Virus record (IMG/VR): IMGVR_UViG_3300041955_000768
Location: 1-33,670 of that record
DNA length: 33,670 bases
Origin: a virus
Direction: 5' to 3' (one strand)
Part shown: positions 13,929 through 21,290 of the stretch, in pieces
Layout: each line of letters begins with the position of its first letter
How positions within the stretch are numbered: the stretch's first letter is position 1
Made by a program: the position numbers and the translations under genes
Notes under the pieces: model-generated
The model's input: the letters and a program-made list of their open reading frames with translations, nothing else
Told to the model about the DNA's origin: nothing
The model's database searches: none

Positions 13929-15103
13929 TCTCCGAAGCCGCCCTTATCGAACTGAAGCACCGCAATCCTTGCTACAAGATCGCGGCGAAATGGGTATCGC
14001 TGCGCAAGAAAGGCAAAGGCTTCGTTGGCCCCTGCCCGCTGCATTCGAAAAATCCCGGCGCCAAGGATTCAACCGCGTTCGAATGCAACGATGACGGCTG
14101 GGTCTGCGCGTTCTGCGAAGACGGCGGCGACGTGATCAAGCTGGCGCAGCTACGCGAGGGATTGGACTTCACCGGCGCAATCTCATTCCTTGGCGGCACA
14201 ACCGAGCCCGATCCGGCACGGGCGAAACAGATCGAAGCGGATCAGCGCAAGCGGCGCGAGGCGGCCGACAAGGAACAGAACGAATGGCGACGCAAAGCGA
14301 TCGCGAGCGCGCAGAACATCTGGCGGCGTGGCCAGCCGTGGCGCGGATCGCCGGTTGAAACCTATCTGCGCGAACGGCGCGGGCTCACAACGCTGCCTGA
14401 CGATCTTGATCTGCGTTACGCGCCGAAGCTGGTCTATTGCTATGGCGATGAAGTGGACGATCTGACTGGCGAAAAGCGCGCACGCGTCATCCACACCGGC
14501 CCGGCAATGCTGGCGCAGATCATCGATCCATCGAGCGGCGAATTCCGCGCCGTGCATCGCACCTATCTGGATCTCCAGCAGCCGAAAGGAAAGGCGCTGA
14601 TCCACGATCCGGAAACCCTTGAACCACTGAAGGTAAAGAAGGGGCTGGGATCGAAGAATGGCAATGTGATCCGCCTAGCCGGCGACGCCACGCCGCGCCA
14701 GCTGGTCATGGGCGAAGGCATCGAAACCACGCTTAGCGTGTGGCTGGCGATGCACGCTGAAGGCCGCGATGACGAAGGCCGGGCGTTCTGGTGTGCGGTC
14801 GATTTACCGAACATGGGCGGCAAGTCGGTCGAAAGCGCGCGCCATCCCACGCTGAAGTCGGCGAAGGGCCGGGCGCTGGGCGTGCCTGGTCCGCAGCCCG
14901 ATCTGACCGATCCCGGCATCGCCATCCCTGACGGCGTGACTGACGTGCTGCTGCTGGGCGATGGTGATAGCGATCGCTTCACCACGGCATGCACGTTGGC
15001 GCGCGCCGCAGCGCGCTTCGCTCGCGACGGTCGAACTGTGCGCGCCGCGTGGGCGCCTGACGGGATGGACTTTAACGACATGATCATGGGGCGAAGCGAA
15101 TGA
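13925..15103 (+). CDS. DNA primase with zinc finger and Toprim domain
   Basis: A 392-residue protein. A CHC2-type zinc finger lies near residues 36-70 (GPCPLH, then WVCAFCEDGGD). A linker with coiled-coil character follows (~95-130). The Toprim catalytic core is at ~260-380: RQLVMGEGIETTLSVWL gives the Glu motif and DVLLLGDGDSD the Asp motif, which bind catalytic metal. It would lay down RNA primers at the phage fork. The separate D5-like protein at 15585 supplies the helicase. The start is set by an ATGA overlap. Confidence 0.85.
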   Translation: MISEAALIELKHRNPCYKIAAKWVSLRKKGKGFVGPCPLHSKNPGAKDSTAFECNDDGWVCAFCEDGGDVIKLAQLREGLDFTGAISFLGGTTEPDPARAKQIEADQRKRREAADKEQNEWRRKAIASAQNIWRRGQPWRGSPVETYLRERRGLTTLPDDLDLRYAPKLVYCYGDEVDDLTGEKRARVIHTGPAMLAQIIDPSSGEFRAVHRTYLDLQQPKGKALIHDPETLEPLKVKKGLGSKNGNVIRLAGDATPRQLVMGEGIETTLSVWLAMHAEGRDDEGRAFWCAVDLPNMGGKSVESARHPTLKSAKGRALGVPGPQPDLTDPGIAIPDGVTDVLLLGDGDSDRFTTACTLARAAARFARDGRTVRAAWAPDGMDFNDMIMGRSE

Positions 15104-15342
15104 CCGCGGCTGATATGGGCTATTGGCATCGCCGCGCATCCCTTCCCGGATGCTTTACCTTGTGGCGTCCTGGCAATGATTGCCTGATCGCGCTGCAGCC
15201 GCTGCGGCTTCTCACGGATGCCGAAAAGGCCGCGGCTGAAGGCGCGCTGGGCCTCGCGTTGAAGCGCCTTAGCGCCACGGGCAATGCACGGCTGCGGTCA
15301 TCTGACGATCTGCTGCCGCGAGTCGATCCGGTGCGCGAATGA
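15100..15342 (+). CDS. Small protein of unknown function
   Basis: An 80-residue protein coupled to the primase by an ATGA overlap. It begins with WHRRASLPGCFTLWRPGND and ends in an acidic helix and linker. No motif is recognised. Its place between the primase and the primase-helicase suggests a replication accessory role only by position. Confidence 0.55.
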   Translation: MTAADMGYWHRRASLPGCFTLWRPGNDCLIALQPLRLLTDAEKAAAEGALGLALKRLSATGNARLRSSDDLLPRVDPVRE

Positions 15343-15581
15343 AGCGCATCCCGCTCGCCATATTCTGTTCGCCTATTCTCGCTGAACAACTGCAGCGCCG
15401 CGGCGGCGTGAAGGCCGCTGACGCGACCGAACAAGCCCTAGCGAAGACAATGGGCGTGCCACTTTACTTCGATCCATCGATGCCGTCCGCGTCATTCGAC
15501 GTGGGCTACAATGCGAGTGAAATTCGTGAGCGTCTGGTGCGTATCCGATCGGCTGAAGCAGACAACAAAAACAAGCCATAG
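15339..15581 (+). CDS. Small protein of unknown function
   Basis: An 80-residue protein starting MKRIPLAIFCSPILAEQLQR. A short hydrophobic start without clear export signal is followed by a mixed helical region and the lysine-rich end ADNKNKP. It begins at an ATGA overlap and stops three bases before the primase-helicase start, where the chain of overlaps ends. Confidence 0.55.
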   Translation: MKRIPLAIFCSPILAEQLQRRGGVKAADATEQALAKTMGVPLYFDPSMPSASFDVGYNASEIRERLVRIRSAEADNKNKP

Positions 15582-15584
15582 CAG

Positions 15585-17477
15585 ATGCAGGACGCGTTCT
15601 CACGCATTGTCGCCATCGTGGATGCCGCGGGGCCGGCGGAAGCGCCGGCGATCCCGGCTGATCCAGGAAAGAAAGTCGCGCCGCGGAAGCGGCGCGCCCG
15701 ATCATCTATTCCTGCCGCGGCCGCACCCGCGGCCGCACCTGGTGGAGATCCTTCGCATCCTCCCAGCGCCCCTGCTGCTGCGGCCGCCCCTGCCGCGCCT
15801 GCCACATCTGTGCAAGAAAAAAACACATCCTCCCAAAAGGGAGGTTTGCCGGCGGAACAATCGGCCGATCTGGAAACGGCGGACGGCGGCGGCGGTGATG
15901 ACGAACCGCCGGAAGATGGCGATAATGAATTCGGCCGCGATGACGATCTGAACCGCAAGCTGGCGTTCTACCCGCAAACCGATTTGGGCAACGCCGAACG
16001 CTTCCGCGAGCGCTATCGCGGCAAGCTGTTGTGGTGCCCGGCGCTGGGCTGGCTGTGGTGGGATGGCAAGAGGTGGTCGCGCCACGGCGCCGAAGAACGC
16101 GTGAAGACCGCCGAGCACGACACCGTGCGCGCCATCCAGGCCGAAGCGGCCGCGATCCGCGGCACGGCCCGCGATGAACTGCTGGGCATCAAGAAAATTC
16201 TAGGCGTCGAACACGAATGGCATGTCTCGGATTCGCTCGCGGCGTGGGGACGCCAGGCCGAATACGTCAAGCACATGGGCCAGATCGCCAAACGCGCGGC
16301 GGCCTACCTGTTCGTCGCCACGGAAGAACTTGACGCCGATCCGTTCAAGTTCAACACCGAAAAGGGCACGCTGGTTTTTCGCAAGGTTGCCGATGCCGAT
16401 TATGTGAGTTTCAAGAAGCACGATCCCGACGACCTGATCACGAAGCTGGCGCCCGTGGTTTACGATCCCAAGGCGACCTGTCCGCGGTTTCTTGAATTCC
16501 TAAACTTCGTGCAGCCGGACGAAGCCTATCGCCGCTTCCTGGCGCGCTGGCGCGGGCTATCGCTCACGGGCGACGCCGGCGAGCAAGCGCTGTGCATCTT
16601 TTGGGGTACCGGCAAAAACGGCAAGTCGACCTTCGAAGATGTTTGCGCCCGCATCGAGGGCGACTATTCCGAAACCGTGCCGATCGAAACCTTTCTCAAT
16701 GAAGGCCGTCAGCGCAACGCCGGCCAGGCGACGCCCGATCTCGCGATGCTGCCGGGCGTGCGATCGCTGCGCGCATCGGAACCGAACCGCGGCGCCAAGC
16801 TTGACGAAGCGCTGATCAAAGCGGTGACCGGCGGCGAACGCATCATGTGCCGGCACCTGAACAAGGAATTCTTCGGCTTTTATCCGCAGTTCAAGCTGAC
16901 GATCCAGGGCAACCATAAACCGAACATCACCGGCACCGACGAAGGCATCTGGCGGCGTCCGCTGCTGGTGCCATGGCTGGTGACCGTGCCGAAGGAAAAG
17001 CGTGATCTGCATTTAGGCGACAAGCTGCGCGCCGAAGCGTCCGGCATCTTGAACTGGATGCTGGATGGCCTGCGCGATTGGATGGATCGCGGCGTCGATG
17101 CGCCGGCCGGCATCATCGAAGCCACGGCGGACTATCGCCGCGACAACGATCCGCTGGGCCGCTTCCTGGAAGCCTGCGTGACGCACGAGGCCGGCGGCCG
17201 CGTGCAGTCCAGCGTCATGCACGAAGTGTTTTGCGCGTGGGCCAAGGCGAACGGTGCGTCGGAATGGTCCAACAAGGGATTGACGAATGCGCTGAAGGAA
17301 CGCGGCTTCGTCTCTAAGCATTCCGGCGTCATGTGGTGGCTCAACGTTCGGCTGACGGCGAGCGTGAACGATTTCATCGATCACCTCGGTAAGCCGCTGC
17401 GCAAAACCGGGGACGGCGATGCCGAGTCGCCGCCGGCTGTCAAGCCTGACGGGGATGGCGATGAAGTTTGTGTCTAA
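15585..17477 (+). CDS. D5/P4-type primase-helicase
   Basis: A 630-residue protein. Residues ~1-115 are an Ala/Pro- then acid-rich linker. The D5-like core follows (CPALGWLWWDGKRW at ~145). The SF3 helicase has its Walker A at ~340 (FWGTGKNGKSTFEDV), LRASEPNRGAKLDEALIK as the acidic motif region, and the motif C sensor at ~440 (IQGNHKPNI). The C-terminus is a winged-helix-like segment (EWSNKGLTNALKERGF). It would unwind phage DNA at the origin and likely acts with the Toprim primase upstream. A slippery A-AAA-AAC (15818-15824) followed by the hairpin CCTCCC-AAAA-GGGAGG lies in the linker. Two CATCCTCCCA iteron-like sites also occur in the gene (15756, 15826). Confidence 0.85.
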   Translation: MQDAFSRIVAIVDAAGPAEAPAIPADPGKKVAPRKRRARSSIPAAAAPAAAPGGDPSHPPSAPAAAAAPAAPATSVQEKNTSSQKGGLPAEQSADLETADGGGGDDEPPEDGDNEFGRDDDLNRKLAFYPQTDLGNAERFRERYRGKLLWCPALGWLWWDGKRWSRHGAEERVKTAEHDTVRAIQAEAAAIRGTARDELLGIKKILGVEHEWHVSDSLAAWGRQAEYVKHMGQIAKRAAAYLFVATEELDADPFKFNTEKGTLVFRKVADADYVSFKKHDPDDLITKLAPVVYDPKATCPRFLEFLNFVQPDEAYRRFLARWRGLSLTGDAGEQALCIFWGTGKNGKSTFEDVCARIEGDYSETVPIETFLNEGRQRNAGQATPDLAMLPGVRSLRASEPNRGAKLDEALIKAVTGGERIMCRHLNKEFFGFYPQFKLTIQGNHKPNITGTDEGIWRRPLLVPWLVTVPKEKRDLHLGDKLRAEASGILNWMLDGLRDWMDRGVDAPAGIIEATADYRRDNDPLGRFLEACVTHEAGGRVQSSVMHEVFCAWAKANGASEWSNKGLTNALKERGFVSKHSGVMWWLNVRLTASVNDFIDHLGKPLRKTGDGDAESPPAVKPDGDGDEVCV

Positions 17478-17554
17478 CCTCCCATCCTACCAGATTTGGC
17501 AGGTTGTCGCGTCGCGTAACGTCTTGAACTTTCAACGTTTGGGAGGATGAGGTT

Positions 17555-17644
17555 GGATAAACAGGGTTTTGGTGCGCTCTGACTCACGCGTATGTGTGTG
17601 CGCGCATGTACGGAAGGCTTCATACACCAAAACCTTGTTTATCC
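17555..17644. repeat. Split 20-bp inverted repeat
   Basis: The left arm GGATAAACAGGGTTTTGGTG (17555-17574) pairs with the right arm CACCAAAACCTTGTTTATCC (17625-17644) over 20 positions with one G-T mismatch, which would be a G-U pair in RNA. The 50-bp loop holds an alternating TGTGTGTGCGCGC stretch. The arms could fold in RNA as an untranslated leader or in DNA as an origin cruciform. The right arm runs into a pair of iterons. Confidence 0.7.
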
Positions 17645-17666
17645 TACCATCCTACCAAAAGCTTCT

Positions 17667-17692
17667 AAAAGTCCTTTGTTTTTGGGCTTTTT
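17667..17692 (+). terminator. Weak rightward intrinsic terminator
   Basis: AAAAGTCC (17667-17674) pairs with GGGCTTTT (17684-17691), including one U-G pair, over a T-rich loop and runs into a short T stretch. It would end transcription after the primase-helicase. The stem is short, so termination may be partial. Confidence 0.4.
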
Positions 17693-17743
17693 CGTGTGGG
17701 AGGGTTTCGGACCTGCGTTTCGGTCCTTACGCATCCTCCCAAG

Positions 17744-17776
17744 AGCAAGCCTTTGCGAAATTCGCAAAGGCTTGCT
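17744..17776. repeat. 33-bp near-perfect palindrome upstream of the ParB-like gene
   Basis: AGCAAGCCTTTGCGAA, one A, then TTCGCAAAGGCTTGCT: 16 fully paired positions around a single centre base. It ends 29 bp before the start of the ParB-domain gene at 17806. There is no T run, so it is not an ordinary terminator. It could be an operator for that protein, a centromere-like site, or an RNA structure at its leader. Confidence 0.75.
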
Positions 17777-17805
17777 GGTGATGCGGTTGAACATAGGAGC
17801 GGATC

Positions 17806-18627
17806 ATGGAACTGCAGGCGACAATGGAAGTTCGCGCGATCAAAGTAGGCAAACGATTTCGGCGTGATCTCGGGGATATCAAAAGCCTGGCGGTGAGTTT
17901 CGATGAAATCGGGATGCTACAGCCCGTCGTCGTTGACACCGATGATAATTTGATTGCCGGGAGGCGCCGGATCGAAGCTTGGAAGAAATCTAAATATGCC
18001 GACAAGCCGATTCCCATTTACCGCGTCGATCTGAAACAAATTATCCGCGGCGAGTGGGCTGAAAACGATCCGGCGTTACGCAAAACGTTTACGCCGAGCG
18101 AAGCTGTTGCAATAGGCCGGGCGCTTCGAAATATTTTGCTGCCGATCGCACGCGATAATAAAGCGAAAGGAGGTCACCGGATAAAAATTGCCGTGCCGAT
18201 GAACGTCCGCGATCGTGCTGCGCAGCTGTGCGGGATGTCACCGAAGACGTTTGCAAAAGCCCTAACCGTCGTCACCGAGGCAGAGCGCAATCCTGCATTA
18301 GCTCCCCTCGTCGCTGAAATGGATCGCACCGGCAAGGTGGATGGTGCTTATCGCAAGCTTCCGAACAATGACGCAACTTTCACGCGCGATATAAACGGAA
18401 GAACAAAAAAGATTTCTTCGATCTTTTATGAAACAAAGATCGGAAAGGTGCCGTTGGTGAAACTCACTGCACCGGAGCTGCGTTGGCTGGGCGGTTTTTT
18501 CGGTGAGTTGATGAAGCATATTCCTATCGCACCCTGCGAAGGGATGAGCGCGGCGCAGCTTTTCACTTCAGCCGAAGTGCGAGCCGCGCTTGATGCGGCG
18601 CGCTGTTCACGGGAGCAGCAAATATGA
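17806..18627 (+). CDS. ParB-domain protein
   Basis: A 273-residue protein with a strong ribosome site (AGGAG, seven bases before the ATG). Residues ~10-75 form a ParB-like domain (GMLQPVVVDTDDNLIAGRRR), followed by GEWAENDPALRKTFTPSEAV, which closely matches the fusion protein at 7027, so the two are paralogues. A helix-turn-helix candidate lies at ~125-150 (VRDRAAQLCGMSPKTFAKAL), so this one looks like a DNA-binding ParB/Spo0J-type protein, unlike the DGQHRT protein at 3647. The G/C content at third positions is lower than its neighbours by eye. It directly follows the iteron and palindrome region, which suggests it binds there. Confidence 0.75.
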   Translation: MELQATMEVRAIKVGKRFRRDLGDIKSLAVSFDEIGMLQPVVVDTDDNLIAGRRRIEAWKKSKYADKPIPIYRVDLKQIIRGEWAENDPALRKTFTPSEAVAIGRALRNILLPIARDNKAKGGHRIKIAVPMNVRDRAAQLCGMSPKTFAKALTVVTEAERNPALAPLVAEMDRTGKVDGAYRKLPNNDATFTRDINGRTKKISSIFYETKIGKVPLVKLTAPELRWLGGFFGELMKHIPIAPCEGMSAAQLFTSAEVRAALDAARCSREQQI

Positions 18628-20078
18628 GCGATGATGCAGCGACGCTGATCTATTCGGGAACCGCGGAATGGAATGCCTGGCTCAACCGCTATCAAACAAC
18701 CTGGCCGAAGCAGCACCTGGCGATGATGAACGCTATGGCCGCGGTCACGCAGCGACGCGCGCGGTGGCTGCTGGCGCTGCTTCTTGAAATCTTTTCCAGC
18801 GACATTCCCAGCGAAGACGTGACGATCGATCAAAGCGAACAACGAACGACCGTGCTGATCCGCGGCAGCGTGCAGCGCGAGTTCACCATGCGGGCGATGT
18901 TCGCCGTGCCGTCGCCGATGCCGCCAGTGACCCCGGCCGCCGCGCCGCACTTGCGCCGCGTTGGCGGCGTCGATGGCCGTGATCATGCCTTCGATGGTTT
19001 GTTCGATGCCGTGAGGCCGGCTCCGCCTGCCGTGCTAAAGCTTGATCCTGAAACGGCTGCGATCCGGGAAGGCGCGCGAACGCTGCGCATGACGGAACGC
19101 CAGGCGCGCGATGATGCTGAATTCGAAACCACGCGCCAGCGACGCGCCCGCGCGGCCGTGGAAGAGGCCACGCTCGCGGCTGCACTCGAAGCGGCAAAGG
19201 GCAACCTGGTGCCCGACGTCGAAGCATCGGAACTTTTGGACACGATCTTGATTGACGATCCGGAAGAAAGCTACGAACAGGAATTGATCGGTGCCGGCCC
19301 GGCGATGAAGACACCGAAGAAGAACGTTCCGCAGCGGCGCCGCGTGATCGCCGTGCGCGATGACGTGGTAGGCAAGATGGCCAAGCGCGGCCAGCTGCAT
19401 GAAGTGAAGCCGCCGGCGCAGCTCGCCGAGCTATGCCGGCGCCGCGATGGCCTGGAAGCGGCGCTGGATGCCCTGCCCGCCATCGATAAGCTGACGGCGC
19501 CAGGCGAGCGCAAACGCGTTGAGCGGCGCGCGCGCCAGATCGAAATCGAATTGCGCGGCGTGATCGATGAAATCGCCGCGATCCAGAACGAGGCCAACGC
19601 GCGCGCCGAAGAAGAAAAACAGATGCACCTGAACGCGGCGCGCTTTTACGAGAAACTTTATCTGGCCGTTGAGATCGGCGGCGCGCGCGCCATCGATCCG
19701 TTCCGCGAGGTTGTCGACGGCGGCCGCTTCATCACGCCTGACACCGATATCCGCATGGCTTCGGCGCGACGGTTGGCGAAGATCGATGCAGCGCTGGGCA
19801 GCGATGCCGTCAATCTGGTGCGTGCCGTGCTGGTCCAAAAATGGGAAATCGGCCAGGTCGCCGACGCGCAGGGCAACGATACCGTGCGCCATCAACGGCA
19901 TCTGCGCCGGCGCCTGCGCGATAGCCTGGATGAGATTGCGCGCTTCATGCCGGAAACGCCCCGGCCGGCCGGCTTCCGATCGGCGCAGGACGTGTATGCG
20001 ACGCTGGCCATGGTGGCCTCGAACGTGAATGCCCATGGCGTGCTGGTAGCGGCCATCGAAGCCGCCCGAAAACCCTGA
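18624..20078 (+). CDS. Large helical protein of unknown function
   Basis: A 484-residue protein coupled to the ParB gene by an ATGA overlap. It has an N-terminal helical region with a conserved look (AEWNAWLNRYQTTWPKQHLA), a disordered Pro-rich part (~95-130), long Arg/Glu/Ala coiled-coil stretches (~145-320), and a compact helical C-terminus (AVNLVRAVLVQKWEIGQVAD). No catalytic motif or membrane segment is visible. As a long cytoplasmic protein next to a ParB protein and before the packaging genes it could be a regulator or scaffold, but this is a guess. Confidence 0.65.
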   Translation: MSDDAATLIYSGTAEWNAWLNRYQTTWPKQHLAMMNAMAAVTQRRARWLLALLLEIFSSDIPSEDVTIDQSEQRTTVLIRGSVQREFTMRAMFAVPSPMPPVTPAAAPHLRRVGGVDGRDHAFDGLFDAVRPAPPAVLKLDPETAAIREGARTLRMTERQARDDAEFETTRQRRARAAVEEATLAAALEAAKGNLVPDVEASELLDTILIDDPEESYEQELIGAGPAMKTPKKNVPQRRRVIAVRDDVVGKMAKRGQLHEVKPPAQLAELCRRRDGLEAALDALPAIDKLTAPGERKRVERRARQIEIELRGVIDEIAAIQNEANARAEEEKQMHLNAARFYEKLYLAVEIGGARAIDPFREVVDGGRFITPDTDIRMASARRLAKIDAALGSDAVNLVRAVLVQKWEIGQVADAQGNDTVRHQRHLRRRLRDSLDEIARFMPETPRPAGFRSAQDVYATLAMVASNVNAHGVLVAAIEAARKP

Positions 20079-20158
20079 TTCGCAGTGCTTTCTTGCCCCT
20101 TGACGATATGTCGGGAACGCATCAAGCTTTGCCCATAGCCGTTTTCCCGATTCGGGAT

Positions 20159-20185
20159 GCCCTGGCCCTGCGGCCGGGGCATTTT
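20159..20185 (+). terminator. Intrinsic terminator
   Basis: GCCCTGGCC-CTGC-GGCCGGGGC (20159-20180) forms a nine-pair stem with one U-G pair and is followed by ATTTT. It sits 80 bp after the 18624 gene and 25 bp before the next start, marking the end of the early operon. The 131-bp gap also holds the palindrome TCCCGATTCGGGA (20145-20157) and TTGACG at 20100-20105, a possible -35 without a clear -10. Confidence 0.65.
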
Positions 20186-20209
20186 GGCCTCTGAAGGGAC
20201 GCAACAGCC

Positions 20210-20407
20210 ATGGCAGTCACCGCAGCGCTGAAGGATGCCACCGGCAAGTTGACCGGATCGAAGAAGCCCAGCGGACTTGATCGGCTGCTGGAGTCGCACG
20301 CCGAACTGCTGTTACTGATCGAACGCAACTATGAGCGCACCGGCGATCTGGAACTGAAGCCGATCATCCAGCGCGCGAAAGACGCTGCGCGCCACGCTCG
20401 CGATTAA
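20210..20407 (+). CDS. Small helical protein
   Basis: A 65-residue protein (MAVTAALKDATGKLTGSKKP, then a helix with ESHAELLLLIERNYE). GAAGGGACG lies ahead of the ATG, giving a fair ribosome site. It is the first gene after the terminator and may begin the packaging/head operon. No family is recognised. Confidence 0.55.
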   Translation: MAVTAALKDATGKLTGSKKPSGLDRLLESHAELLLLIERNYERTGDLELKPIIQRAKDAARHARD

Positions 20408-20415
20408 CACGCCCG

Positions 20416-21021
20416 ATGGAATTGCGGCTCGACGTCTCGGAATTCGAAGCGCGCGCGAGACAGCTTGACGGCGCTGAAGATCAAATCCCGTTCGCCTTGT
20501 CGCTTGCGCTCAATAGCGCGGTGCAGGATGCGCGCGGTGTTCTGATCCAGGACACTTGGCCGAAGAGTATCACGCAGCGCAACACGTCCTTCATCGCATG
20601 GGCGCTGGGCATGGTGTTCTCCACGAAGCGAAACCTTCGCGTTGAAATCAACGATGAGCGCGCCAGCGCAACGGGCAGCGGTCACCTGTCGCTGCACATG
20701 CGCGGCGGTGCCAGGACGGCGCGCAAGGCGCGGCTGGCGATACCGCCCAAGGGTACCGTGCAGCGTGGGCCGCACGGCGTGCGCAAGGATCAGCTGCCAG
20801 CTGCGATCATTGCGCGCACGCCGGCGCGCGCCTTGCGCATCACGGCCAAGGGCATCTTCGTTGGCATCAAGGGCAGACTGCAGCTGAAGTACATCTTCAG
20901 GCAAAGCGTGCGGCAACCTGCTGACGTTCCGTTCGCGGACGCCTTCCGTGACGCCATAGCGAAGGCCACGCGGGCGTCATTCGCGGCCGCGATGCGGCGC
21001 GCCATGTCAACGCGGCGTTGA
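20416..21021 (+). CDS. Phage structural protein, possibly minor tail Z or gp10-like
   Basis: A 201-residue basic protein. The layout (LALNSAVQDARGVLIQDTWP, ITQRNTSFI, LRVEINDERASATGSGHLSL, ARLAIPPKG, KGIFVGIKGRLQLKYIF and a final helical part) resembles tail/head-completion proteins of lambdoid phages such as GpZ or HK97 gp10, as judged by pattern only. It sits alone before the terminase genes, an unusual place for such a protein. Ribosome-binding signals are weak. Confidence 0.4.
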   Translation: MELRLDVSEFEARARQLDGAEDQIPFALSLALNSAVQDARGVLIQDTWPKSITQRNTSFIAWALGMVFSTKRNLRVEINDERASATGSGHLSLHMRGGARTARKARLAIPPKGTVQRGPHGVRKDQLPAAIIARTPARALRITAKGIFVGIKGRLQLKYIFRQSVRQPADVPFADAFRDAIAKATRASFAAAMRRAMSTRR

Positions 21022-21065
21022 CGCCTACGCTTCGGCTGCTGTGAAGGCGCGGGGCACCCCAAAAT

Positions 21066-21085
21066 CCCTGGGGTCCTTCCCAGGG
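21066..21085. terminator. Strong hairpin in the gap before the terminase region
   Basis: CCCTGGG-GTCCTT-CCCAGGG pairs over seven positions. GGGGCACCCC lies next to it upstream (21051-21060). There is no T run, so it may be a structured site rather than a terminator. Placed just before the packaging genes it could be part of a cos or pac site, but nothing in the sequence proves this. Confidence 0.35.
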
Positions 21086-21095
21086 CCGGCACCCT

Positions 21096-21290
21096 ATGCG
21101 GGTCACGCGCCAGTGTGGGGCCTGCCTAGCGCCGGAATGGCCTAGGGGGACTCAGCACTCCAAAGATGCCGACATGCAGCCCGTGGAATGGGCTGCGGCG
21201 CGCCAGGCAGACTCCTACGGCAGCCTGGCGCGGCTTGACCGTTTCAATCGAATCCAGATCGGAAAGCGCATCCATGGCACGCCGCCGTGA
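21096..21290 (+). CDS. Possible small protein before the ParB-methyltransferase gene
   Basis: A 64-residue frame with two close Cys (QCGACLAPEW) and a polar C-terminal half ending in RIQIGKRIHGTPP. Codon choice is acceptable, but no ribosome site precedes the ATG. It overlaps the next gene by 17 bp. It may instead be untranslated sequence of a packaging site. Confidence 0.35.
   Translation: MRVTRQCGACLAPEWPRGTQHSKDADMQPVEWAAARQADSYGSLARLDRFNRIQIGKRIHGTPP

Larger units (their letters stand above)
17478..17805. other. Iteron-bearing intergenic region, candidate replication origin or ParB site
   Basis: The only gap over 300 bp. It holds copies of NATCCTMCCA in both orientations: 17483-17492 (+), 17540-17549 (-), 17640-17649 (+), 17648-17657 (+), and 17732-17741 (+), with a looser copy at 17697-17706 (-). 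Between them are a 20-bp split inverted repeat, a weak terminator, the small hairpin GGACC/GGTCC at 17709-17726 and a 33-bp palindrome. The region is poorer in G/C than the genes around it. Its place between a primase-helicase and a ParB-domain gene fits an origin, a partition-like site or both. No real gene is seen in it. Confidence 0.6.

Noticed and set aside
17569-17867. Short frames inside the iteron region
   Set aside because: They cross the inverted repeats and terminator, have odd composition and no ribosome site.
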